From the NCBI GenBank assembly GCA_027318945.1, contig DAHVOF010000265.1:1-9122 (forward strand): DNA of 9,122 nucleotides. The letters run 5' to 3'. A program made the position numbers and the translations under genes. Shown piece after piece: positions 1-6,773 of this stretch. Each line of letters starts with the position of its first letter. The stretch's first letter is position 1. Under the pieces are notes generated by a model, which worked only from the letters and a program-made list of their open reading frames with translations, had not been told where the DNA came from and did not search any database. Source of the DNA: Actinomycetota bacterium. GTDB taxonomy: Bacteria; Actinomycetota; Acidimicrobiia; Acidimicrobiales; Acidimicrobiaceae.

Positions 1-38
1 ACCTGGCGGAGAAAAGGTCAATTAATCAGCGCGATCGG

Positions 39-503
39 CTACTGGGCAACGGCTGGGTTCTGCCCCACGAGAGACTCCACGCGATCCTTTAAGTCTCTGA
101 GGGCCGCATGAACTATGCGCACTTCTGCGCGACGCTTCACAAAGCCGGGTATTGGGACTGCCAATTCCACAGAAAGCTCGTACGAAACGTTGGTCTGGTT
201 CAAATCATCCGACTCAAAGCTATAGCTTCCATCCAATTTCGACGTTATGTCCCCGGCGATTTGCACCCAAGAAAGCGACAGCGGAGCCTGGCTGTAGTCG
301 TATCTAAGAGTGTACGAGGTGGTTCTTCCAAACGCGCCCGCCCGATAGGTAACATCCACCGGACGGCCAGAAGAATCCCGACTGACGATCAACACCTCTT
401 TAATATCCTGGGCCCAGGAGGTGTAGTCCTCAAATGACGCCGCAACAGCATAGCATTGGTCAGGAGTTGCCCCAATTACCATCTTTTCGCGAGCATTTTC
501 CAC
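39..503 (-). CDS. SRPBCC (START-like) family protein, TB16.3/Rv2185c-like
   Basis: Complete 154-residue protein of the SRPBCC/polyketide-cyclase fold, a helix-grip fold with a hydrophobic cavity that usually binds a lipid or other apolar ligand. It is probably cytosolic: no signal peptide or membrane segment is visible. The most diagnostic stretch is near the C-terminus, where SYELSVELAVPIPGFVKRRA is followed by ALRDLKDRVE; this closely matches my memory of mycobacterial Rv2185c (TB16.3, about 144 residues). I chose the GTG at 503 because GAAGGG (513-518) lies 9 bases upstream. A longer frame from a GTG at 530 adds nine residues but would place this Shine-Dalgarno inside the gene. It is the last gene of the left block, downstream of the PimB-like gene, and Rv2185c has the same order. 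Ligand and precise role are unknown. Family confident, function not. Confidence 0.85.
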   Translation of the reverse strand: MENAREKMVIGATPDQCYAVAASFEDYTSWAQDIKEVLIVSRDSSGRPVDVTYRAGAFGRTTSYTLRYDYSQAPLSLSWVQIAGDITSKLDGSYSFESDDLNQTNVSYELSVELAVPIPGFVKRRAEVRIVHAALRDLKDRVESLVGQNPAVAQ

Positions 504-969
504 TGCCCAAATCCCTTCTAAACATCGCACTGTTCAGATTCGCACGCTTCACCGAACATCAAACCAGCAGCATTAAGAAGATTAGCCTAACGTACCGGGA
601 TGTCCGACGCCATTTCAACAGCGCCTTAGTCTAGAGCGTAAAAAGAAGAAACACATCTCTCATGAGTCTCGGCAACCCAACTATCGTAGACCATCGTCGA
701 AAGCTCCCAAAAGAGCGGTCGAAATTCTCCCGCGTTTCCAGCTAAAACAGCAGCCGGCAAAGTGATCCCTTTTAATCTTTTACCGACGTACCTTTTATAC
801 GTCTGCCTTTGCCCGCACCAAATAGAAGAGCCGCCTGTTCCAAGTGCTGAAAATCCTTCTCCCGGTGCATTCGAAACAGCCTGCCATCAAAGAAAGGCCG
901 CGTGAACAAAGTAATTATTTCTTTCAGCGCAAGAAAACACGCGCCAATGGCGATGAATCACCAAGTATT
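504..969. other. 466-base intergenic stretch without a convincing gene
   Basis: This lies between the pimB stop and the SRPBCC start. It has no complete gene with a start, a ribosome binding site and a recognisable product. On the minus strand one frame stays open for 86 codons (886 to 629, stop TAA at 626-628), but it has no good start before its second half and the product is not recognisable. Near the pimB stop there is a small palindrome, CGCCA-A-TGGCG (around 941-951), followed on the minus strand by a short T-rich run. It is too short to call a terminator. In M. tuberculosis other genes (Rv2186c and fadD15) lie between the equivalents of pimB and the SRPBCC gene, so the gap could be an erosion scar, but I see no homology to prove it. 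Confidence 0.5.
589..618 (-). promoter_or_regulatory. Candidate sigma-70-type promoter for the SRPBCC gene
   Basis: On the minus strand TTGAAA (613-618) is followed after 18 bases by TACGTT (589-594), about 85 bases before the chosen GTG start. The -35 is good and the -10 keeps only the outer conserved bases. A promoter here would fit the long gap between this gene and pimB. Weak evidence, from pattern alone. Confidence 0.25.
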
Positions 970-2106
970 TCAGCCAATACTCGAAAGCGACTGCCCCAGC
1001 TTCTCGCTAAGGCGATCGTAGGAAAATTCTTCCAGCACCTTTTGCCTTCCATTTCTTCCCATTTCCCGCCGAAGCGATTCACTAGCGATCAGCATCGAAA
1101 TTGCCTCGGCAGTCTTTCGAGCCGATTTAGCCTGGTAAACAACGAACCCCGTTTTTTCGTGTGCAACAGCCTCAGTTGAACCTCCAGAGTAACCAGCAAT
1201 GACAGGCACCTCACACGAACTTGCTTCCAAAAACACGATCCCGAAGCCTTCCTGCTCCAAACCAGCCCATCTGCTCCTGCAGAGCATTGCAAAGCCATCG
1301 CTTGCACCAAGAAAATACGGAAGGTCCGCATCTGCAACGCGCCCGAGCAACTCGACTGCTGCTCCATGCTTCTTGATCAGGCGCCGCAGATGTCTCTCAT
1401 GACGTCCGGAGCCAGCTATTGCCACCTTGAGTTCGGGATGGGCATCCTTGAGCATGCCGGCCGCGCCGATAAGAGTATCCATTCCCTTCCTGGGAACCAG
1501 CCTCGATACCGACGAAATAAGAAACTGTCCCTCCGTGACTCCTAATGAGCGCCTGAATCCGTCTCGAAGTTCAATCGAAAGAGGCTCAAATCGTACCGGG
1601 TCAACTCCAGGAGGAACTTCGAATACCTCGGGTATCTGCTTTCCTGAGCGAGCAAAGAGTCGCTCGAGCTCGCCTTTTGGATACTTTCCAGCGGCTATCA
1701 AGAACCGCGCCTCAGATAGCACATTGACGAGAAGCTGCGACGCCAGCGGCAACCTGGCGGGCACAGTAAGCTCCGCGCCATGAAGCACTACGCCATACTG
1801 TATCCCTATCTTGGGAGCAAGCATTCCCAAAGGTAGAGCAGGATCCCACACCAAGAACGAGGCCCCATGCTCGGCGGCAATATCTCTAATCTTCCTCGCC
1901 AGCGATCTCGTAGGAAAAAGAACCTTGTTCTCAAGACGAACTATTTCAAACTCTTGCTGCGCATCGAATGAATCCGCATTCGGATCGAAGGTGGTTACGA
2001 CAACAAAACTCTTCGGGTCGAGTCTCCGCCACAGCTCATACAGATAATTCTGAATCCCACCAACCTTTGGAGGAAAATCATTGGTTATCAGAAGGTGCTT
2101 GAACAT
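970..2106 (-). CDS. pimB: GT4 glycosyltransferase, PimB-like (phosphatidylinositol monomannoside mannosyltransferase)
   Basis: Complete 378-residue GT-B glycosyltransferase of family GT4. In mycobacteria and corynebacteria PimB transfers mannose from GDP-mannose to a phosphatidylinositol mannoside at the cytoplasmic face of the membrane. The N-terminal domain opens with NDFPPKVGGIQNYL (residues 9-22), the GG loop of this subfamily; LHGAEL (108-113) carries the likely active-site His109. The C-terminal nucleotide-sugar domain has SRLVPRKG (201-208; Arg206 and Lys207 are candidate phosphate contacts) and the E-x7-E motif EGFGIVFLE (Glu286, Glu294), then AGYSGG (304-309). Mycobacterial PimB, as I recall it, has nearly the same blocks and a similar length (about 385). 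The ATG at 2106 has GGAG four bases upstream. There is no signal peptide. The GT4 call is secure; the exact acceptor, and whether this organism makes PIMs at all, is inferred from similarity and from the nearby SRPBCC and trpD genes. Confidence 0.85.
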   Translation of the reverse strand: MFKHLLITNDFPPKVGGIQNYLYELWRRLDPKSFVVVTTFDPNADSFDAQQEFEIVRLENKVLFPTRSLARKIRDIAAEHGASFLVWDPALPLGMLAPKIGIQYGVVLHGAELTVPARLPLASQLLVNVLSEARFLIAAGKYPKGELERLFARSGKQIPEVFEVPPGVDPVRFEPLSIELRDGFRRSLGVTEGQFLISSVSRLVPRKGMDTLIGAAGMLKDAHPELKVAIAGSGRHERHLRRLIKKHGAAVELLGRVADADLPYFLGASDGFAMLCRSRWAGLEQEGFGIVFLEASSCEVPVIAGYSGGSTEAVAHEKTGFVVYQAKSARKTAEAISMLIASESLRREMGRNGRQKVLEEFSYDRLSEKLGQSLSSIG

Positions 2107-2296
2107 CGTTCTCCATGCTCAGCAAACAGTACACTGCAACAGCCTAGAACAAGCCGAAAATTAACGATCCTGTAAAATACTCCAAAGCATCGACACCCTC
2201 ATCGCAATCTCAGCTCCTTCTCAGCACTGCCCATTTCGATTAGCCAGCAGGACTTCAAAGAACCTTCGTACTCCGTCGACTTGGGTGAGTCCTAAA

Positions 2297-2545
2297 TTAT
2301 CGACGCCTCAGCCCCGCCTCTTTCAATGCTCGGGCAAGCACCCTGAAATCTACGGCATGAGCACCCAGGGTGATCGCCTTCTGGCGCAAATCGTGATGGA
2401 TATCGTAATGGTCATCTTGAAACATTGATCGAGTCAATCCAAGGGATTCCGCAAAAATATGCAGCTCGTCAAAAGAAGAGTCCGACACCAGATGCGCCCA
2501 ACGCCTCCCCTTATAGTTCCAGATCGCCTGATCAACCAAGATCAC
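2297..2545 (-). CDS. DUF4031 domain protein
   Basis: Complete 82-residue protein that is essentially one DUF4031 domain, a small family common in actinobacteria with no established function. Visible conserved features are VDQAIWNYKGRRWAHLVSD (4-22), DELH (26-29) and FQDDHYD (42-48). The His, Asp and Glu residues in these blocks (His18, Asp22, Glu27, His29, Asp45, His46, Asp48) could form a metal or catalytic site, but that is inference. The start is GTG at 2545; GGAG lies six bases upstream and the family N-terminus begins right there. It lies in the middle of the left block, with a possible 33-residue ORF ending three bases before its start codon. The 190-base gap to pimB has no clear promoter or terminator. 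Length is normal for the family. Confidence 0.85.
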   Translation of the reverse strand: MILVDQAIWNYKGRRWAHLVSDSSFDELHIFAESLGLTRSMFQDDHYDIHHDLRQKAITLGAHAVDFRVLARALKEAGLRRR

Positions 2546-2548
2546 AAA

Positions 2549-2650
2549 TTACTCCAGTCCAATCCGGTCAAGCACCGCACATCTGGCGCATGCAAAGACT
2601 TCCTCCATCCGCTGGCCCAATGCAAGGTCAATCCACCAAGGCATCATCAC
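2549..2650 (-). CDS. Possible small protein, 33 residues, with a CxxC pair
   Basis: A short frame of three possible starts in a row (GTG 2650, ATG 2647, ATG 2644) ends with TAA at 2549-2551, three bases before the DUF4031 start codon. The product starts V-M-M-PWWIDLALGQRM and ends EEVFACARCAVLDRIGLE. It is rich in acidic and hydrophobic residues and holds one C-x2-C pair, which could bind a metal as a dimer or a partner site. AGGAG lies ten bases before the GTG. About two thirds of third codon positions are G or C, as expected for a coding frame here. The tight junction with DUF4031 suggests translational coupling. I do not recognise the protein, and the frame is short enough to occur by chance. 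Confidence 0.4.
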   Translation of the reverse strand: MMMPWWIDLALGQRMEEVFACARCAVLDRIGLE

Positions 2651-2746
2651 ACAAAGCTGGCTCCTGCGGCGAAATCCATAAATTCACTCGCTATCACGCT
2701 TGAACCATTTTAAAACTCGTTAGCATTTTCCGCCCAGTCAAGCAAA

Positions 2747-2953
2747 CTAGCTCAAACCCTCAATCACTTCAATCGACTTAGAGTGGCCGCACCAGCGACA
2801 GCTGACCTCATCGACCGTCTCCTGGAGCACTTCCTCGCTCTCGATTCGAAGATCCCCTCCAATACTGAAATGATAAAAAGACTTGGTCTGTTTGCTCACC
2901 GTAACGTCAAACCTTGTCACATTTCCACATGCCTTGCAACGATATCTAGTCAT
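2747..2953 (-). CDS. Small zinc-ribbon protein
   Basis: A 68-residue protein with two C-x2-C knuckles: YRCKACG (Cys6, Cys9) and SCRWCG (Cys52, Cys55). Together they make a four-cysteine zinc ribbon around a central segment with FYHFSIGGDLRIESEEVL (26-43). I recall similar short MTRYRC-type proteins in Acidimicrobiia-like genomes, but I cannot name a function; a role in binding nucleic acid or protein is only a guess from the fold. I chose the ATG at 2953 because the protein then begins just before the first knuckle, although there is no good Shine-Dalgarno. The same frame is open back to a TTG at 3049, 14 bases after the trpD stop, and that would add 32 residues including four cysteines. It lies downstream of trpD and is probably co-transcribed with it. 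Confidence 0.7.
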   Translation of the reverse strand: MTRYRCKACGNVTRFDVTVSKQTKSFYHFSIGGDLRIESEEVLQETVDEVSCRWCGHSKSIEVIEGLS

Positions 2954-3063
2954 ATTCACAGAATCGAGAATAGCCGAGCAGGCAATTCTTTCCCCGCACC
3001 GCGGAGAACATATCAACTCACATCCGGCACGGCCAGAACCCCTGAGCAACGTCTTCTAACTCT

Positions 3064-4125
3064 TCATCCCTGCGAATTCGCTACCAACCTGTCGAGCGCG
3101 GTTAATGCGCCGCCGGACGAAATGGACTCCCTAGCCAAACTGATTCCCTGAGTGATGTCTGAAGCTGCTCCACATATATAGAGTGCGGCACCAGCATTGA
3201 GAATCGCAATATCCGCCACCGGCCCCGACTTACCTTTCAAAACCTCGCGCACCACTAATGCGTTCTCGGCAGCTTCGCCCCCACGCAAATCCGAAATACC
3301 AGCCAAAGGAATACCGAAATCGGACGGATTCAACTTGTACCTGGTAACAATCGGTTTTCCTCCACCGTCCCGTGACAGCTCAAGTATGGATGATTCGGTT
3401 GTGGTGGAAATCTCGTCAAGACCATCCTCTCCGAACACGACCATCGCCCGCTCGGAACCCTGATCAGCCAAGACTCCTATCATTGTCTCAGCCATAGCGG
3501 GATCTGATACACCAACCACTTGAAATCTAGCCCGCGCAGGATTCACGAGCGGGCCCAGGAAATTAAATATTGTCGGCACACCTAGCTCCCTGCGCAGTGC
3601 TGCCACGTTGGCCATCGCAGGATGGAACTTCGGTGCAAAACAAAATCCTATGTTCGCCTTGTCAATGCACTCTGCGACAAGTGAGGGGCCTATGTCTACC
3701 TTTACTCCAAGACTTTCCAACACATCGGCCGATCCGGACTTAGATGATGATGCGCGTCCCCCATGCTTGCAGACTTTCGCTCCCGCACCCGCCACAATGA
3801 GAGCCGCCATGGTAGACACATTGATAGTCATTGCCCGATCTCCGCCGGTACCGCATGTATCCACCACATGAGGATCTACGTCCACGAGCGTAGCGAACTC
3901 AAGCATCGCAGAGGCCATCCCAGACACTTCCGCAACGGTCTCTCCCTTTGTTCGCAATCCTGCGACAAAAGCTGCCGCGTGCGCGATAGAGGTCTCGCCC
4001 GATAGAATCTCAATGAGAGCGAGCCGCGCAAGATCGTAACTGAGGTCATGGCGATGAAACAATAGCGTCAGCACTTCAGGCCAACCTGGAAATTCTCGCC
4101 TTGCTGCGTCTGGTTCTTGCGTCAT
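3064..4125 (-). CDS. trpD: Anthranilate phosphoribosyltransferase TrpD
   Basis: Complete 353-residue enzyme. It joins anthranilate to 5-phosphoribosyl pyrophosphate (PRPP) to give phosphoribosyl-anthranilate and pyrophosphate, the second step of tryptophan synthesis in the cytosol. An N-terminal helical domain is followed by the PRPP site DTCGTGGD (89-96), NVST (102-105) and KHGGRASSSKSGSADVLE (120-137). PKFHPAM (165-171) and the Arg of RELGVPTIFNFLGPLVNPA (179-197) line the anthranilate channel. GLDEIS (235-240) gives the Mg-binding pair Asp237 and Glu238. All key positions are present, and length is normal for the family. The start is ATG at 4125, with only a weak AAAGA before it. A possible -35, TTGTCA (4204-4209), lies upstream but its -10 is poor. 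No other trp gene is in the window, so trpD stands alone, as in M. tuberculosis Rv2192c. Confidence 0.97.
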   Translation of the reverse strand: MTQEPDAARREFPGWPEVLTLLFHRHDLSYDLARLALIEILSGETSIAHAAAFVAGLRTKGETVAEVSGMASAMLEFATLVDVDPHVVDTCGTGGDRAMTINVSTMAALIVAGAGAKVCKHGGRASSSKSGSADVLESLGVKVDIGPSLVAECIDKANIGFCFAPKFHPAMANVAALRRELGVPTIFNFLGPLVNPARARFQVVGVSDPAMAETMIGVLADQGSERAMVVFGEDGLDEISTTTESSILELSRDGGGKPIVTRYKLNPSDFGIPLAGISDLRGGEAAENALVVREVLKGKSGPVADIAILNAGAALYICGAASDITQGISLARESISSGGALTALDRLVANSQG

Positions 4126-4244
4126 TCTTTAAGAGGATACCCAGTTCGCAGCTCACATCCACCGGTTGTTCTTTTGACCAGAACATTGGGAAACCGGAAA
4201 AATTGACAAAGTTACCAGTTACTGCAAATCACGTAAATATTCAA

Positions 4245-4285
4245 GTGAACCCCTGTGGGGAACTCCCAGCTGACTCCCGGTTCAC
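4245..4285 (-). terminator. Nested inverted repeat, possible weak terminator after DUF3501
   Basis: An outer 7-base inverted repeat, GTGAACC (4245-4251) and GGTTCAC (4279-4285), encloses a GC-rich segment. An inner hairpin CCCC-TGT-GGGG (4250-4260) shares bases with the left arm, so the two stems exclude each other. ACTCCC is also repeated directly at 4262-4267 and 4273-4278. On the minus strand the structure starts 18 bases after the DUF3501 stop and is followed by TTGAATATTT, which is not a real T-tract. It may end the PerR-rubrerythrin transcript or act before trpD. Confidence 0.35.
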
Positions 4286-4302
4286 GCAAACGGTATGACT
4301 AG

Positions 4303-4896
4303 CTAAGCGCTCCAATCTGACTCGAGGGACCTCACGGTTTCAACGGGAAGCAGTTCGTGCACCTTGTATCGCGGATGGTCTACGCCTATGAACACACTTC
4401 CGCCTGAGAAAAGGCGCTGCGCCTCGACGTCGAAGCTCCACTCAATGTAGTGAACCGATGCCGTGACATCCCCTCTCGTCAGCTGCGCCTCATGCTCGTC
4501 CTGAGCCCGTGCAAAGATCTTCATGTTGCTCGATCCGTATCCGACGCTAAGATAGATTGATTTTTCAATACCCACGAGGGCAGGTAGCCACTCTTGTAGC
4601 ATTTCCTTTGTAGTCAGTTCGAGAAAAAGCGTCGCCTTAAGCTCTCCTTGGTCTGGAATCATCGAGTTATATATCGATAGCTCGGTTTGAATCTGCTCAT
4701 CGCGAAGCATCTTTTCAGCGCGAGCCATTTCCTGAATCTGAAACCTCATCGTTTCCCTATTTTCGAAGACAATCGTCAGAATGTCCCCGAGAGAGACCCT
4801 TCGCAAATTCTTTAGTTCAATAATCGATCTACGGAAATCTGTTCTTTGGCGTTCGTACTCGCGCAAATCCACAATGTCGCTCAATTCCAACTTCAC
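4303..4896 (-). CDS. DUF3501 family protein
   Basis: A 197-residue protein that matches DUF3501 over its whole length. This uncharacterised family is, to my knowledge, often encoded beside a rubrerythrin and a GlpC-like Fe-S protein. Recognisable blocks are the start MKLELSDIVDLREYE, then VFENRETMRFQIQEMARAEK (43-62), GELKATLFLELT (84-95) and the WLPALVGIE region (103-111). There are no cysteines, so it does not bind an Fe-S cluster through Cys ligands itself. No signal peptide or membrane segment is seen, so it is likely cytosolic. The start is GTG at 4896; GAGGAG lies eight bases upstream inside the previous gene, and the GTGA overlap with its stop means translational coupling. It is the last gene of the PerR-rubrerythrin block. 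It could be an assembly or accessory subunit of the Fe-S protein; that is inference from the overlap. Confidence 0.9.
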   Translation of the reverse strand: MKLELSDIVDLREYERQRTDFRRSIIELKNLRRVSLGDILTIVFENRETMRFQIQEMARAEKMLRDEQIQTELSIYNSMIPDQGELKATLFLELTTKEMLQEWLPALVGIEKSIYLSVGYGSSNMKIFARAQDEHEAQLTRGDVTASVHYIEWSFDVEAQRLFSGGSVFIGVDHPRYKVHELLPVETVRSLESDWSA

Positions 4897-6194
4897 TGTC
4901 GCTTCTCCTCACTAAGCCCGTATGCCCTTGCAACAATCTGAATGGGATGGTACACCTTTCTATCCGTTTCTTCGGTAATCGCTGTATTGGCAAGATGGCA
5001 ATCACCGGAAAGGACTTTTCCATCGCTTCTTTCAATCGCCTGGACGAGCCCGAGCGCCACCTTCTTCGACAGCTCATAATTATCAGAACGGTACCCCCAC
5101 GTGCCATCGATGCCTGAGCACTTACTCACAACTGTCACCTTGATCCCTAATAGCTTGAGGAGATCTCGGCTTTTAAAGCCAACGTTCTGTGCCTGAAGGT
5201 GGCATGGTGCATGATAGGTGACCGATTCGGGGACATCTCCCACGAAATTTAAGTCAAGGCCCCCTCGCTTTTTATGCGTGTCCATTAGAAACTCCGCGGC
5301 ATCGAACGTCGCTGCAGCGACATCGCGCGACTCTCTAGTGCGGAGGTACAAAGGATAGTCGCGCTTTATGACATAAGCGCAGGTCGGCTGCGACACAATG
5401 ATCGGATGACCCTGACGGGCCTGGCTCACCAGGGCAGTGACGTTCTTCTCGGCAACCTTCTTAAACTTAAGAACGTCCCCACTGTGTAGCCACGGGGCCC
5501 CACAACACTTCACACCTTCGGGAAGGCTACATTCGATCCCATTCTTCTCGTAGACCGCCACCAGATCCTTTCCGATGGCAGGTTCCTGATACTCGATGAA
5601 ACAAGTTGGGTACAGCACAACCTTGTTTCGGCAATTTTCAATAAAAGGCTTCATCCTGCTTTTGAACCAAGCTGAAAAGCGCTGCCTGGCATACGGCGGC
5701 AACACCCTCTGGGCCGCGATGCCCATGGCTGCGTCCATAGACTTGCGCAAAAGCACGCTATTTTTCGAAAGCGCCCTATTGGCCAGCCCAGAAAATCTCA
5801 CCGAGACGTTTCCAAGCAAATCCGTGCGGCTCAACAACTGATCGGCCAGCCTCTCCCTGGTGCTCTGACGCTTCTGCATCTTCTTGACGGCGTTTGCACG
5901 CATCATGAGGCGCGGGAAGTCCAACTCCCATTCGTGCGGCGGCACATACGGACACTTGTTGTAGCACAACTTGCACTGGTAACACTCGTCAATGACTCGA
6001 TCCTGTTCCTGGTCCGTTAGCCCGTGAACATCCCCGTCCCGCGCATCGATGAAGTTGAACAGCGTTGGAAATGACGGGCAAAGGTGCAGGCAAAGCCTGC
6101 ACCCATGGCACAGATCGAATACGCGAGTCAGCTCAGACCGTAAATCCGCCTCATCAAAGTACAAAGCATGAGATGGATCGTATGTGATGGTCAT
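4893..6194 (-). CDS. GlpC/HdrD-like Fe-S oxidoreductase with two CCG domains
   Basis: A 433-residue protein with two N-terminal [4Fe-4S] motifs, C-x2-C-x2-C-x3-C at Cys29/32/35/39 and Cys71/74/77/81. Two CCG (cysteine-rich) domains follow, the type seen in heterodisulfide reductase and in GlpC. Domain 1 has YPTC (Cys198), KCCG (Cys230-Cys231) and Cys272. Domain 2 has HAPC (Cys331), KCSG (Cys359, Ser360) and GDCH (Cys399), so one of the usual paired cysteines is Ser. It carries no flavin domain, so it would pass electrons between partners; substrates are unknown. The ATG at 6194 has a perfect AGGAGG (6198-6203) three bases before it. It follows rubrerythrin after 113 bases and overlaps DUF3501. 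It is not called glpC, because glpA and glpB are absent and the context is peroxide defence. It may feed electrons to the rubrerythrin; that is inferred. Confidence 0.9.
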   Translation of the reverse strand: MTITYDPSHALYFDEADLRSELTRVFDLCHGCRLCLHLCPSFPTLFNFIDARDGDVHGLTDQEQDRVIDECYQCKLCYNKCPYVPPHEWELDFPRLMMRANAVKKMQKRQSTRERLADQLLSRTDLLGNVSVRFSGLANRALSKNSVLLRKSMDAAMGIAAQRVLPPYARQRFSAWFKSRMKPFIENCRNKVVLYPTCFIEYQEPAIGKDLVAVYEKNGIECSLPEGVKCCGAPWLHSGDVLKFKKVAEKNVTALVSQARQGHPIIVSQPTCAYVIKRDYPLYLRTRESRDVAAATFDAAEFLMDTHKKRGGLDLNFVGDVPESVTYHAPCHLQAQNVGFKSRDLLKLLGIKVTVVSKCSGIDGTWGYRSDNYELSKKVALGLVQAIERSDGKVLSGDCHLANTAITEETDRKVYHPIQIVARAYGLSEEKRQ

Positions 6195-6307
6195 GTCCCT
6201 CCTACAATTTCAGCTCACCCTGGCTCCCGCGCCGTGCAGAACTAGTGCGCCGGCAAACACGGCGGACAGAGAGGCTCGACTAAAGGAGGGAGCGAATCAA
6301 TTACTTA

Positions 6308-6730
6308 CTATGAAATGGATTCGAGACCCTGAGTGAACCGCCCTGCGTGGCTCTTTTCAGCCCGGGCCAAGGTCTCGAACCACTCGGCAATCTCCGCAAA
6401 TCCCTCATCCCTGGCCGTGCGGGCAAAGCCAGGATACATCTCGGTGTACTCATAGGTTTCGCCCTCTATTGCTGATTTCAGGTTATCCTCCGAGCTGCCA
6501 ACGGGAACGCCCGTCACCGGATCTCCAACGCCATCCGCGAGGAAATCAAAATGACCGAAGGCATGCCCGGTCTCCCCGTCAGCCACAGATCTAAACAAAG
6601 ACGCGACGTCAGGATACCCTTCTATATCGGCCTTCTGGGCAAAGTAGAGGTACCGGCGATTCGCCTGGCTCTCCCCGGCGAAAGCTTCCTTAAGGTTTTC
6701 TGCCGTCTTGGATGTCTTAAGTTCTGCCAT
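6308..6730 (-). CDS. Rubrerythrin-type diiron protein without rubredoxin domain
   Basis: A 140-residue ferritin-like four-helix protein. Rubrerythrins reduce hydrogen peroxide to water at a non-heme diiron site in the cytosol. The ligands line up with Desulfovibrio rubrerythrin: Glu20, Glu53 and His56 (ETGH), Glu94 and Glu97 (TYEYTEMY), Glu125 and His128 (EKSH). The protein stops at GLESIS, right after the last ligand helix, so the C-terminal rubredoxin-like [FeCys4] domain of classical rubrerythrin is missing. This is the short, sulerythrin-like form; there is no frameshift or remnant cysteine pair. The ATG at 6730 has AAGGAG six bases upstream (6737-6742), which beats a longer in-frame start at 6757. 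It lies 43 bases after the PerR-type gene and is surely in the same transcript. Without its own rubredoxin it needs an outside electron donor; the Fe-S protein downstream is one candidate. Confidence 0.93.
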   Translation of the reverse strand: MAELKTSKTAENLKEAFAGESQANRRYLYFAQKADIEGYPDVASLFRSVADGETGHAFGHFDFLADGVGDPVTGVPVGSSEDNLKSAIEGETYEYTEMYPGFARTARDEGFAEIAEWFETLARAEKSHAGRFTQGLESIS

Positions 6731-6773
6731 TTGATTCTCCTTAATCTCGATTTCCACCTAAATTACCAGCGAA

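Noticed and set aside
197..206. GGTTCAAATC, resembling a tRNA T-arm
   Set aside because: It lies inside the SRPBCC gene and no acceptor stem, anticodon arm or D-arm surrounds it.
1427..1783. Plus-strand open frame of 118 codons inside pimB
   Set aside because: It is antisense to a strongly conserved glycosyltransferase, its product is Ser/Arg/Pro-rich without any domain, and it has no ribosome binding site; typical shadow frame.
2783..3151. Plus-strand open frame of 122 codons across the zinc-ribbon gene and the end of trpD
   Set aside because: It is opposite two supported genes, spans their junction, and its product has no recognisable motif.
6225..6280. GC-rich inverted repeats (GCGCCGGC, CGCCG/CGGCG) between rubrerythrin and the Fe-S gene as a terminator
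   Set aside because: No T-tract follows on the minus strand, and the strong AGGAGG before the next gene argues for continued expression.
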